From NCBI RefSeq assembly GCF_001949145.1, contig NW_019091417.1:340463-404462 (forward strand): a stretch of 64,000 bases of DNA. The letters run 5' to 3'. Made by a program: the position numbers and the translations under genes. Below the pieces are notes generated by a model. It worked only from the letters and a program-made list of their open reading frames with translations, did no database searches and was not told the origin of the DNA. Below are positions 49,201 to 61,405 of the stretch, one piece after another. Position 1 is the first letter of the stretch. Each line of letters begins with the position of its first letter. The DNA comes from Acanthaster planci (lineage: Eukaryota > Echinodermata > Asteroidea > Valvatida > Acanthasteridae).

Positions 49201-51716
49201 TGGAAGGCCGAGGGTCCCTAAAGGAAGTCTGCCCCTGTGCACACAGCGCTTCTAAGACGTTCGGCTTAGGCTGAGATTTACCCAGATCTGTGGGGCTTTG
49301 AGGACGGCTTCTTCACGCTCACAAACAGCTGGTGTTATAGTACTGCGTGATAGGCCTATATACCTTGTGTATCGGCTTAAAATATATAGAGAGGTGGTTC
49401 AATGTTGCTCTCCTTGCGTGAATTGCTGGTTAAAAGACAGTGCGATGAACGCAACTAAGTGGCCAACCAACCATGCGATCGACACACAACGAATACGCAG
49501 CGCGACCCTTGGGCGTCGTGGGGAGGGGATTGCTTGCTCCTTGGAGAATGGTGAATTAAACCTGGGAAAAAAAGGGTAGCAAAAGGAAAACAGACGAAAA
49601 GAGTAAATTTAAAAGGGGGTGAAATCACTGCTCTCTACAAACAATTAATGCCTTGAGGTTGACTCCACTTCTATGCTGCTGCTGCTCTGTCAGTCTGCTT
49701 CTGCTGAGCGCTTTCCCCTTCTTGGTATTATACATCAACCGACACACTAACTGACCAATCAGATGGCAGGCTAATTACCATGTGAACATGGAAACATCTG
49801 CCTCTTTGGAAATTGGCTCCTTAAAAAAAGATTAAATCATACGGGAATCTTGGTATCTACAAGCACAAGTGTGCTTTCACCGGTTGGTTAGAAGGAAAAG
49901 TGCAAACATTTTCATCAGGAAACACTCGTAACTTTAATTGCTTGCTTTCTTTCAAATAAAATTCTCCTTGAATATGAAACCAAGTACGTTTTATATCAAA
50001 GCCCATCGCTGCTACATCTTGAGAATTAACGACGTCAAGGACAACACTTTGCGTGTTGTCGGAGACCTTTGTTTGCTTTACTTAATAGCCTACGATCCAT
50101 TTGGCTGGCAATTCTGCTGATACATACATCCCTTAATTTGACACTCATTGATCATACGTCCAAGACACCTTTAGCAACGTTAGCATGTTGTTTGTACATG
50201 TACGTGCCCTTTTATTTTACATGCCCTATCATAAATAAATTGCAGCAACATGCGGGTACAACTGGTTTGGCATCTTGATTATGCTATGAAATGTTACCTG
50301 TATACGTGTACACTTCCACGACAACTTGTTATGCAGCACTTCATGGCCGCACTAGGCTTAGATTCCTAAATAACAGAAAGTAACGCGAAGCTTATTCTGC
50401 CAACTTCTTGTCCTAGGTCTAGAAATAGTTACCAGAGAAAACCTCAGTTCGATCTGACACTTACTATACAGTAAAATAAAAAAAGCATTGCTAATGGTAC
50501 AGTCCCTTAGCACGTAAGGCCGAGCAGCCCGTCAAGCACCCGCATCCATTTATCATTTTTTTTACTGACCATGCTACATCCTCTAATCCCATCACACACA
50601 ACTCTGCTCCCGAGACGAAGCTTCGCCGACCTCTAATTTGTCTCCCACACGCCAAGACCTTCCCATGAGATTTGGCTATTCATTTTGCGTTATCATCAAA
50701 GGAAAGAAAGGCTAACCAGGACTGCCAAAGACAACTGTGATAGAAATGCGCAGCTTGGAGGAATACACGTACACCACACATTGATCATTATTCAGAAATG
50801 GAGTAATCAAGGTGATTGCATTCTCTTTGGGTACTCACTGGTTCCAATTCTGTCGCTCGTTTGTCATCAAGGGGCATAATCTAATACTAACCAACACGCC
50901 ATTCTTTCAGGGAAAGAAAATGTATAACCAGTGGTTGATAATATTAACCGGTGCATTTTTGACTGCACTTTGCTGGCACAAATACGAATTTCCTAATTTC
51001 CTGGCAAGAATACAAACATTAAAGTCCAAAACTGTGAAATAATATTTTTCCGGAAATCCTATAATTTCAATTTCCACGAATATCATTTGTTTTTCATTGG
51101 AATGTTGAAAGTGAAACTCTACCCAATTGTAAATTATTTCCTAAAAGTTCATTGACCGAACCGATTGATTTTATCCATCTGCTGAGGGAAAACCTGTATA
51201 AATGGGAGAAAAACGACGCCATGTTGAAACACTGCGGTTTGATGGGACGCCTAGACTGAAAAAAAATCCCGAAAATATGTAATTCCTTCTCAGCTAAAAT
51301 GCAATACAACAGTTGACTTCTATTTCAATAATTGCCATTTGCAAAAGAAAACTGAGACCACAATGAGGTTCGTACGGATATCTTAAACTCCAAGCCTCTG
51401 GAATTGATTGAATTGGACGCATCTAATTAGCAAAGTAGTCAATTTACTTACAGCCAGGAACAAGACTCTCATAATGAAAGGCTAATGTGAAAACGATACC
51501 TAATTTCCTCGCGAAGAGTCAAATGTTGATGCAAATGACGACTTCTTAAATCAGATACAATGTCCAGGGCAGTGAAAAAGAAGACGAGGTAACTGTTTTA
51601 AAGAACAGTTGGTACTGGTGAAAATCGATTCCGGGGGATAGTTTGTGCACCTTATCACAGGAAGGCTCTTCTACGAAAGCCAAATCGTGCCACAGACAAA
51701 AAAACAGTGGGAAACT
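34259..51716. other. Gene-poor interval, 17.5 kb
   Basis: I find no reading frame with a recognised domain. Notable patches: an 11-base G-run at about 37016-37026; a GC-rich patch at 39960-40200 with the direct repeat GCGGTGTTA(T/C)GA; A- and C-runs at 42100-42370; a CT microsatellite at 45030-45043; a pyrimidine tandem at 48634-48686; and CTG steps near 49674. TAGGCCTA occurs at about 43557, 45186 and 49350. Conserved non-coding elements or regulatory DNA may be present but cannot be seen without alignment. Confidence 0.45.
48634..48686. repeat. Degenerate CCCAACCCATCCCAACCCTA tandem
   Basis: Repeated 5-6 base steps of CCCAA, CCCAT and CCCTA. On the minus strand it creates a Gly/Trp/Leu-rich open frame that is an artefact of the repeat. 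It resembles a telomere-like simple repeat only loosely. Confidence 0.65.
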
Positions 51717-51717
51717 A

Positions 51718-51843
51718 ATCCGTTATTACGAATTAACTATCCGTTTTACAAATTAACGATCCGTTATTACGTATTACCAATTCATTGTTACAGATTATTA
51801 CAAGTAATTCCTACTAACAGATTAGTAATTTGTAATAACGGAT
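51718..51843. repeat. Degenerate 20-21 bp tandem repeat (ATCCGTTATTACGAATTAAC) with an inverted copy
   Basis: Three units start with ATCCGTT at 51718, 51739 and 51759, followed by weaker copies. A further copy in inverted orientation ends ...GTAATAACGGAT at 51843. The arrangement of tandem plus inverted copies suggests a decayed palindromic satellite or the terminus of an unrecognised element. Confidence 0.6.
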
Positions 51844-54518
51844 CAGTAATTCGTGACCAGTGATCTTTTTCTTTCAGTGGCACAATTGGGCTTTCGTACT
51901 CCTCGCTGGGTATATTTACACTACATTCAGTGTCTGCGAAGTCAGCACATAACAGTAGATTCAATTGTTTCTATGATTTTATTGAACACACAAACTTGTT
52001 TCTTCGATAAACACTATAGGCCTACATGTTTATCATTTTCCTGAATTTACTGTTAAGTCAGGATATTCGATGAAAACTGCCTGTTTTGAAACAGTGTCAG
52101 TCTTTCTTCGCTGTTTACGTGAAGTGTAAATGATATGAAAGTTCAGTAGCCAGCTGCAAGATCAGATTTTCGACACATTAATATGCATCAATTACAATTT
52201 CATCTGGCCAATCAAAGTGCAGTTCTTGAGTTCGAAAAGTTGTCGCGCGCAAATGTATAGGGAAAACTGCAACCTTTTCAATGTTACTTTCACAAATAAA
52301 AATTTAAAAGTTCAATTTTCGGTGCTGTTGAAACTGGTATGTAGTCCAATCGAGCATCCCAGAAAATCACGATTGCACCTGAGTTGTAAAAACCAAACCC
52401 CTCCAGGATGGACCTTTCAGATTTTAGTGAGAAATTGCTAAGCGTAGCACCCAAATAATGCTTTTTTTCCAGAGAAAACACAGAGGGCAATAAGTGAATC
52501 CCTATTTGAGGACAGCCAATCTTGGGTCCTATCTCGAAAATGCTTTTCTAGGCTAAAGTAATTGGCCTTGTTACAAAAATACACGACGCGATTTACTTCA
52601 GACTTAAATGAAGGCTGATTATTTTTCTAACTATTTATAACTTCCTCGTGAATCATCTCCGCTCGTGCACAAGTTGACACTTAAGTTTAAATGTTTATTT
52701 ACTTTTACAAATCTGTTAAAATAAATGCAAGTAAAATTTGTAAACAAGAACTCAAATGTTAGTATGTGATTTAAATGTTGAGAATAAACTTGAGATACTG
52801 TTAATAAAGAACATGTCCCCTGTGTCAGTGAATTCGTATTCTGGTGTGGTTTGCGTGGCAAGGAATGTGGATCGACAAGCACTGTGCTAAAGGATTGTAT
52901 ATTTATAATCAGAGATAAATAACAATATCAGTGTGTCAAACTACATGGTCATTTTCTGCTTCATTGAGTTGTAAAGATACAAAGCAACTTCTATTTTCAA
53001 CCAAACATTTACTGTTGCCCTTACAGGTCAATAGAAATTAGGCAACTGTTTGGGGACGGTACAGTCTCCTGGACGAACACATTTTAGTAATTACAGATCG
53101 TACACAAAAACGAAGTAGAATCAAATGAGTGAAAACAAAAAGTATTAAATGCCATTTGGCAGCAAGGATTTTTGAAGTTTTTCCTCTATTTTTTGATTTC
53201 ATTTTTGTAAAGTAATGTATTCAACAAAAGTAAAAAGACGCAATGCTTACAAGATTTTAAAAACTGCTTCTAGGGGTTGTAAACAGAAGACAATGGCTCA
53301 AAATTATTGACTTACTCGCATGGATTGCCAAAAGCCAAGAAAGCGGGACAAGGAAATCCATTATTAAATTACTAAATTCAGAAAAAAAGTCAAAATGAAG
53401 TTATATTACTTAAAAAAACCTCTCAGCAATCACTTTAAGCGCAACGCAGCCAATCGAGAAAATAAAAACTGATTTCATCGAAGCTGAAAATTCATAAACA
53501 TCAAAAAGGTCAAAACTACGCCCAAGTGCATCACTTCCGAACATCCAAACCATGGGCTTTAATCAAGACTACTTGTAAATGTTATCAACGACTTGGACGC
53601 GTGTGGAACATTAATCAAAAATCTTAAAGACCGGGAGACCGATTGGAGTATCGGGCAGGAAGAGAAGGTGGCGTCTTGAGATTACTGTGCACGTGCCGGG
53701 GGTGAAATGCTCCCAGCAAAGCAATCACACCCCAGTGTGTGTAGACACCCACAGAATTCACAATATTTAATTGGGGGGATTCCTACCCGCACGGTTTGCA
53801 ATGAGAGTGAGAGTGGATCCCCTCTCTGATGATAAATTCTCAAACCATGCTTTGGAATTCACGCGAAACTGTAGCCGCGTAGTTATCGAGCGGCACGCTT
53901 CCGTTGCCGTGCGGAAGGATAAGGCGGACTTTGTCATATCGCGTCTGACGGAAAATATTTCACTCTCCATAAGGCCAGCACATTAATGTGGGACAGAAAA
54001 TGGAAGTAGTGAAGAAGGGAAAGTGGAGTCAGGCTTAGTTGTCGGCCATTGCTGTAGTAACGGTTCGGTTTGGTGGAACATCTCTACAGCAACCAATGTA
54101 TTTAGTACGCAAAGGACGCACCCTCTAATCTGGACATACTGATAAAGCCGTGCTGGCAGGACAGGCTAAGCCGATAAGGTAAATAACTAAAAATACAGAT
54201 AAGTTGGCAATATTATGACTCTTCAGACGAATCTGGACATTTTGTACGGTTTAAAGTTCGGAATAACTGGTCCTCTACAATTTTTAAAACAAAAGCTGAT
54301 ACATATTATGCTTCTATCTCTGCTAAGGAGTTACTGATCAAAGAAATTATTGTTGCTGGTTAGACTGGGTTCGTTGGCTGTGAGCGATTATGCGCAGTAC
54401 AGTACTAGACCGAATAGCAGGCACTCACGTTGTGGCGTGGCTGGATGGTCTCCACAAAACCCGGGCCACTGCGTGGTAAAATAAACGTACACCCGTGGCA
54501 AGAAACCTTTCCTTGCAG
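51844..54518. other. Interval before the exon-like frame at 54.5 kb
   Basis: Mostly AT-rich. From about 53640 to 54180 GC rises, with an open frame at 53771-53986 (MGGFLPARFAMRVRVDPLSD at its start) of unknown meaning and a donor-like ATAAG|GTAAAT at 54178. This could be a promoter and 5' UTR for the frame at 54519, but nothing is decisive. TAGGCCTA occurs at about 52017. Confidence 0.3.
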
Positions 54519-54764
54519 TTGATGCAACATCGTTTAAGAAAAAGGTCGCAGGATCTAAGTACTGTTACTACAGAAGAAGGAACTGCCACAGCAAGTGGGA
54601 TTACATTGCCCCAACTTCCCTTCAGTTTGGAGAGAGTAAGAGAAAAATCTTTTTCAATAGGAAGACAGCGGGAAATGTCCTCGCTCGGAGAATGTTCCCT
54701 ACCTCCTAAACTCACTTCAGAATTTTTAGGAGACAAAGCAAAACCTTCATTCGAAAGAATTTAG
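54519..54764 (+). CDS. Candidate coding exon, unidentified Ser/Arg-rich protein
   Basis: A strong acceptor, AACCTTTCCTTGCAG, precedes an 81-codon frame. The second codon is ATG (54522), and the frame contains RKRSQDLSTVTTEEGTATAS and REKSFSIGRQREMSSLGE before TAG. RxxS steps look like kinase or 14-3-3 sites. It may be a terminal exon, or end inside at the consensus donor AGA|GTAAGA (54635). No family is recognised. The upstream join is unknown, with the donor at 54178 as one possibility. Confidence 0.35.
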   Translation: MMQHRLRKRSQDLSTVTTEEGTATASGITLPQLPFSLERVREKSFSIGRQREMSSLGECSLPPKLTSEFLGDKAKPSFERI

Positions 54765-56636
54765 TGTTTGTCTCAAGAATAACAGGTCCTTATACCCACT
54801 GAAAATTGAGATCAACTTCTGCTCCGTCAAAAAGAACCACGGAATCGCTTTCGTAAAAAGTCTGAAACATACAATCGACACACCCCTCCCCCCAAAAAAG
54901 ACCAAATGCTTTTGTCATCACGACTTGCCTGAAATTCGATTTATGGGTTGCCATTTTAGAACAGGAAAATTGCAGTGATGTTTTGTATCACACGAGGGCG
55001 CTACGTAACATCAAATCTGTGCCTGACTTCAGGAAATTACCTCAACAACGCTTTTTTATCAAATCACGTTTCGCAAAATAGATATCCAAATGGACGAGTA
55101 TCATGAATGTTAACGTTACTGAATCAGTTCTTTGTTGGTAAAATGCGAAACTCTGTGACACACGTCTAGATAAATTATTTTCCTTAGCCTATAACTTAAC
55201 GTCCGTATACATAGCGGTGGGCGCCCTTATAAGAAAACGGAAATGATCATAAACATATGGCACTGAAATAAAATACCGCAGCTGTTTACATGGGTGCAGT
55301 GGGGTCCATGATTTAAAGACTTTCATCAGACAGAACACAGTCCCGATGGATTGGAAAAATGATCTGAATCCTGGCCGTATTCTTTGGCTTAATCACCGGT
55401 AAGTATCCCAGACAGGATGTCTTGATTGATAGGGGACGGCCAAGAGATTACTTCGTACTTGGCGTTGCTCTGATGACGACACAGATGCCAAGAAGAAAAT
55501 AATCAAACCTTGCACTTTGGTCAGGTATGCGTACGGGCACGAACATTTCCAAATCTTCCAACATGTTTCAGATATAAATGTGTCCGTATTAGAATGTCAG
55601 AAGTCCTGGTGTCTTTCGGGGGCAATTTTGTGCTCCATGCCCATGTAAATACCATTTTCTGCGGGGTGCTCACATGGGAGTGGAACTCAAATTGGCACAA
55701 ATACAAAGTTCGTTGGAAAAAGGGGCCAAAGGGCGCTCCATAACCAGGATGGAATAGCCTGCTCACAAGGAAAAGAGAAGCGTTCTTTCCTTGTACACTT
55801 CCCAGACAATCAGATAAATTTCGAGAATTCTAAAAGCAACACTGTCTGGTTCACCAGAACTATCGAAGTCTGAATACGCCTCTTCCCGAGCAGCCAATTT
55901 ACTATTTAGTTTATACTACTTAATGGCGATTTTCCACCACACATGCTCCGGTCATACTAGTAAGATCGGTTTTCCGTTGCAATATTGAAGGAAAAAATTC
56001 ACTGAAACCTTAAAAAGGACAAAGGGTTATGACTAACGTATCAAGCCAGTTAACATATGCAAAAATCAGAAAAAAGTCTTCTGTTGTGTAACTACTTTAA
56101 TTACCGTTTCACCCTTTTAGGGCTTTATGGATGTCCGTAAAAATATATTCTAAAATAATCAATCGAGAAGATTGTTTTCTTTTGCTCAAAGCTTCTTCGT
56201 AACCCCAGTACGAACGCACACTAGTCCCTCAATATGTGAACTAAAAAGCAGATCTGACAATTGTTTTGGCAATTCTTGTGGATGACTGTCCAGCTCCATT
56301 CACTCGATCAATTTATTCCATACTCATCCAATACATCAAAGTCGCAATGGTGTTTGCTATCAGGTCTCAACTGACGGGGCGAGGGCACACCATGAAGGCC
56401 GTGCAAAAGGTTGCAATGATGCGTCAGGAGGGGTTACTGTACTCTATGTCTTTGTGAGCTGATAATGCGATTCCGTTTTCAATATTACTGAAGATATAAC
56501 GATCGTTTTACCGCAGAGGCTGCAAAATTCAGAAGGCATATTCAAAAAGGGGCTGAGGGTGGTAGTAATAGGGAGATGCCTGAGCGCAGGATAAATGCAA
56601 CAAACTGTACACGCATTTCAAAACCAGGGAGCTTGC
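54765..56636. other. Interval without recognised features
   Basis: AT-rich, with open frames on both strands at 55510-55766 that show no conserved motif. No repeat boundary was seen. Confidence 0.4.
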
Positions 56637-56638
56637 TA

Positions 56639-56830
56639 CACTGCAAAAACTGGGGTGTTAAATTTACATCTCCGGTGTTATCAGAGGATTACACAAACAC
56701 TTTTCACTGGTGTTAAAAATTTTGGTGTTACTTTTAACACCGTCCAGTGCATTGTAATACTAATACGTGTAGGTGTGCAAAGTAATACCCTCTGGTGAGG
56801 TCATCTGCTAACACCAGTGTTTTTACAGTG
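56639..56830. mobile_element. MITE (192 bp) with CACTG(C/T)AAAAAC ends
   Basis: The left end is CACTGCAAAAACTGGGGTGT; the right end on the other strand is CACTGTAAAAACACTGGTGT. Both are flanked by TA (56637-56638 and 56831-56832). The interior repeats GGTGTTA several times in both orientations, including a near-palindrome at 56718-56742. There is no coding capacity. TA duplications fit a Tc1/mariner- or similar-type MITE; the superfamily is not certain. Confidence 0.75.
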
Positions 56831-56832
56831 TA

Positions 56833-58088
56833 AATTTAAATTAAGTAGAGTCCGCATATCAACACTACAGTTCCAAATGCGGTGATTTAAGAAGATTTGC
56901 ACCTATATCACTCGAGGTATTGCATTTTCCCTTCATAAAAATCAACATGTGAACAAAAGCAAGTTTAAAATGAAACACAAAAGGGAATGGTCACAAATGA
57001 AAGAAACAGAGAAACTAACAAAATTTGATATCTTTCAGTACATTTTGCGAACTGCTTTATTCTGTGCAGAATAAAAATAACGAGTTCAACACACTATAAT
57101 ATTATCCAAACAGTTGAATTTGATATCACGGACGGTTCATATTACTTACACCAAATGTGTTTTTCACAACTTAAGGAGCAGAAGGCAAGCCCAGTAACAA
57201 TACAGATCACAACCTCCCAATGCATTAAAGGAGTGAAGACACAGCTTGCAGGCACTAACAGGTGATTGTTCAAGACAAGGGCCTTTTGTTGATTACCTCA
57301 CAACCCTTTTATGACACTCTGACAGTGTCCACCAGTAGTAGTTGTAAGTCTGATGTTGCTGACGGGTGCATGTACACACCTGCAGTCGTGACTACTACAC
57401 GGATATTAAAGGGAGTAGGCCCAATTGCTCTAAATGCTGAAAAAATATGTCACTACTACATGTACATTTCAAGATATCAAATTTCCAAATGCCAACTTTC
57501 AACAACATTTCTGCTCACGTCTTTCTAATGAATACATAGTGATTCTGAGAATGTGTGAAGCAAAATGTTATTTCCAAAACAGGCTGAATGCAAATCCATC
57601 TACACAAAGAACAGCACTTGCATGCGAGAAACCAATCGTAATCAACACATTTTGCTGTGATACATTTATTTGCATTGGTTATCAGATCAACTGAGAATAA
57701 GGACTAAATAACTAATAAGTCAAGGTTTAACAATATTTATGATCATGAGCAAGGATGAGTAAGCATGGCAGAAATGACTTAGAGTCAGTCTTGTTCCCTG
57801 ACTCCTGATCACTCAACATAAAGTGTGTCTGACCAAGGTATTATACCCTAACTCCTGGCTGATGAAAGTACACAACTGCAAGTGAGCTGTAATCATTGCT
57901 GTGATCTGACATTCTGTTCAGAATTTGCAGAGTGCAAACTAATTGGTCCTCATATTTATTCCAAGATGGGCTCCATCACACAAAGACTGCAATCATTGGA
58001 GGTATCGTAACTTGAGAAACTAACACACTGCAGAACCACTGACGTTAGAAGCTCCTTCAATCTTGATGATTGCTAGTCAGGCCAAGGA
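56833..58088 (-). other. Probable 3' UTR and downstream region of the minus-strand gene
   Basis: No coding frame. On the minus strand AATAAA hexamers occur at 57960-57955 and 57670-57665, downstream of the stop at 58089. TACATGTA reappears here (about 57459), as in the other transcribed region of the window. UTR status is inferred. Confidence 0.4.
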
Positions 58089-58235
58089 TCAATAAAGGAC
58101 AGCCAGATCTGATTGTTCACTATCAGACTCCATCTCGCAGGTTTCTTGTTCCACGTCCGAATCAACCTCGCTTTCAGTCTTCCTCTCACTTGCTGAACGT
58201 TTAGCAGATCTTTGCGTAGCAAGAGTCATGATATA
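58089..58235 (-). CDS. C-terminal exon of an unidentified gene, acidic Ser/Glu tail
   Basis: On the minus strand a CGTTTCAGCTTACAG acceptor leads in phase 0 into 48 codons: YIMTLATQRSAKRSASERKT, then a strongly acidic run with SDVEQETCEMESDSEQSD, ending LAVLY and TGA. A basic patch followed by an acidic serine-rich tail with casein-kinase-2-like sites is typical of the end of a nuclear or chromatin protein, but no family is recognised. The upstream exons are probably among those at 61 and 62-63 kb. The frame is too short and Met-poor to be chance-like with this composition. Confidence 0.55.
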   Translation of the reverse strand, partial: YIMTLATQRSAKRSASERKTESEVDSDVEQETCEMESDSEQSDLAVLY

Positions 58236-60999
58236 CTGTAAGCTGAAACGATTGCTGTCACACCTAGTAGGAAATCAAAGAATCAGACTGATAATGATTA
58301 ATTGGCTCTCTCATTGGCTGATAGTGTCCTTGCTTGCTTGATATGTGACCAAAGAATTGTTTCGAAAAGGGAATTTTTGAAATTGAAATGAAATGGCGTA
58401 ATGACACTGGAAATGAGAAAACTGGGTAACAGGGAAACAGATTAAGGGACAAACCTACTGAAGCTTGAAAGGACGAGGAAGGATGAAGGTGAAGTACGTG
58501 TAGATGATTTCTGGCAGCAAGTTTAAACAAGGTGTGGTGTGTCAAGAAAAGTTGGAATTACAGAGGAAATGTTAATCAGAAATTCAATCTCATCTCAAAA
58601 GCTGAGCACAAGAAAGCCAATGAATAAACTTAGCAACAAACACATTAGATAGCCATGAGATGTAATCTGTAAGAACTGGCATTATAAAAACTGACTAAGC
58701 GGTGAAAAATTCTAAAAGCCATGCTAACAAGAATTTTAAAGTCACACTTAGTATATAAGTACCACAAAGACTCATCCAAGCTTAAAGTTCCCCACACCAT
58801 TACAGAAATGTCACTGTATGAATATATACAGTAGATCACAGGATTAGTACAAGCACATGTCTCAGGTCTAAGAAAGATTGTAATGCTTTGGACGGATCAC
58901 GCACAAACTTTCTTCATGACGTTTGAAGAAGTAATGACAGACACTTCAGATAAGTGAATCTCCTTGCAAGTAATGATTTTTATCACTACACATAGTACAT
59001 ACTAGATTATCTGAGCATTAGTGATTTGTACACCTGTAAATTTGACTATTCATTTTTTGATTTTATCTTCGCAGTTCTCACTCTTTGGCAAATGTAAGAG
59101 CAAAACACATTTTACGACGTCAGTAAATTTTGAAATTCACCCTAACCCTCACATATTCCCTGCCCAAGTGAAATACGCATCAGCGTTGCATAGACTGGGA
59201 AGTACATGAACAGAGCAAGTGCTGAGGGACAACGGATTAAAAAAAAAAGAAAAAATGGATTTTTTTTTAAATGAGAGGATTACAAAACAACCTAGGAAAA
59301 CACTGGAAGTTGGCACGTATTCAAGACAAAACATTCCAGGTGCATGTGCGAGTGCAGGTACACTGTACATGTATGTGTACAAGCAATAAATTGTGAATGT
59401 GACAGGAGGGAAAACAAAGTCATTAATGAAGAAGTATATGACACCGTGTCTTCAAAGTAAGTTTATGTAGACATTGAAATAATGAGTTGGTATGGCGCTG
59501 GGAGGACACTAAAGACACAAATTCCAGTAGAGATTAGACTAGAAACAGCATGAAATTGGAAAATGTACTACTTTGAACACAGAGATCAAAGCTCGTTCAA
59601 GGCAACATTACAAAAAATGAAAAAAAAAATCCGGATTTAAAGGAAGAAAATAGCCAAAATATAAGAAAATTATGTATAAAAAGGGAAACGGAAAGGGTGG
59701 AAAAATCAACAAAAGGCGTAAATATGTGATAACCAATTAACCAACAAAATATAAATTAAAAAGTCACAAATAAAAAAAAAATCAGACACAAAATACATAT
59801 CCAAAATAACAAAACTTACTTTATGTACAAATGTACAAAAAAACTATGTATGTGACATCCCATCAATAAATATCAGATAAAAAAAACATATATCAGTATA
59901 ATCCAAACAACTTCTTTGAAAAATAACAGCACATAACAAACAAATGAGGGAGTGAATAGTCAAAGGGGCAGTTAAAGGGACCACAAGAGATGAGTATGTC
60001 CAACTCCTGACAAGAAAAATTAAAGTAAATGAAACTTGAATGTGTCATTTTTAAACAGTTGAGACATTACCAGTAAATAAGGTTGTCTGCCGGCGTGTCT
60101 CAATCCTTTGCCTAAAAAATTTGTCCTTCTTCTAAAGTCAATTCAAGTAGTATTTTGTGACAACTCACAAAACAAAACTTCTCTTAGTCTGTGAAAACTG
60201 CATCAGTGGAAGTCACAAATATTTCTTAAAATTAATGATCAAGCACTACTCTTGTAATAATTATCCAAGAGTCTGTTGGAAGTTTGCACCAAATCCTGCA
60301 CAGATAAATTCCAATCTCTGAAAGCAACTCCATCACTTTTCAAATTTTATGGAAAAATAATTGGTGTAGGCATGTACAGACCACTTGGCTAATTAACGGC
60401 ACGTCTGGTATGTGGATCAACACTCCATTAAAGCCTCTTTCCCAGACTCTAGGCACTAACGAAATCACACAGAAATCAAGCAGATTCCAGCGTTACGTGC
60501 ATGTATGACTGACTTCATATCAGTGGCACGCACCCAATGGTGTTTTACTAATGAACAAAGGCACTCCACAATGCCAGAGAAAGGCGGTGATTGCGAGCAA
60601 AGGGCTAGCACAGTAATTGGAAGTAATCAACGTAGAGAAATTGACTGAGATAATTGCGTTAGTCAGACAGACAGGCCGGCCATAAAAAGTGTAAGTGTAG
60701 GTGACAGGACTCGGATGAGTGGGGTCACTTTGACTTTTGTTCATGAATGCCGTGAAGAACATAATTCTTGCATGCAGCTTGGGTCTTCAGTTTGATGCTA
60801 TTACAGGTAAAATAAAATTCTACAGATGATGCCCTACAACGACCTTCTCCCCTCTTCACAACCCAAACACTTAACAACCATCAACAAAATGACTTTGTTT
60901 GGGGAAAAAGCATACAGAAAATGTCTTCCTACCAACCCTAACCATTCTATCCCCAACAATGTCCACGAGTGGTCACTTGCTGTGGGATTTTGTGATGTA
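58236..60999 (-). other. Probable intron of the minus-strand gene
   Basis: AT-rich and low-complexity, with A-rich runs between about 59230 and 59960. No exon with a good border was seen. TACATGTA at about 59367. Confidence 0.35.
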
Positions 61000-61091
61000 A
61001 GCGGTGAACCAAAGGCCTCTTGTTCTAGCTGTTGGATTCTGTGGGCTTCATACTTTATCTGTGTTTGGAATCTTTCCAGGTCAGAGGGGTG
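61000..61091 (-). CDS. Candidate internal exon, Gln/Glu-rich helix (left border uncertain)
   Basis: A good acceptor on the minus strand, CAGGTTTTCTCTAAG, leads in phase 0 into HPSDLERFQTQIKYEAHRIQ followed by QLEQEAFGSP, a clearly amphipathic helix. The donor is not settled: TTTG|GTTCAC near 61010 or a later GTAGGA near 60945 are options. A MITE begins only 19 bases upstream of the exon, at 61110. The phase does not match direct joining to the exon at 62142-62358, so either another exon lies between or one border is wrong. Confidence 0.4.
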
Positions 61092-61109
61092 CTTAGAGAA
61101 AACCTGTAG

Positions 61110-61405
61110 CAGGCTCCTAACCACTGGGGGTGCAGGGTGTGTCCACACCCCCCTCAATGCATCTTAAAGGTCCGCTTTGGAGGCAAGAAAAGATTTTGAG
61201 CTACAGTAGAACATTTTGCATTTTAAAAATGCCGCGATCAATCCCCTCTTTGGGAACTTACTTGTAACCCCCCCCAAAAAAAACAATTGGTACAACCTCA
61301 TGAATCCTGCTGTTTTTTTCAAAATAAATAAAGCAAAAGATGTATGCTTGGTCTGCTTTGTTGAGGATTCGCACCCCCCCCCGAATAGTCCTAGTTACGG
61401 GCCTG
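61110..61405. mobile_element. MITE with CAGGC(T/C)C(C/G)TAAC ends (296 bp)
   Basis: The left end is CAGGCTCCTAACCACTGGGG; the right end on the other strand is CAGGCCCGTAACTAGGACTA, each followed by a G-run and TGC. Flanks TGTAG and TATAG may be an imperfect duplication. CAGGCCCGTARCTAGGA-type termini recur in many marine invertebrate genomes. The element lies immediately upstream of the exon candidate at 61091 in the transcribed sense. Confidence 0.6.

Noticed and set aside
53771-53986. 71-codon frame in a GC-richer patch, also open on the other strand
   Set aside because: Both strands are open over the same interval, no motif is recognised and no splice sites are convincing.
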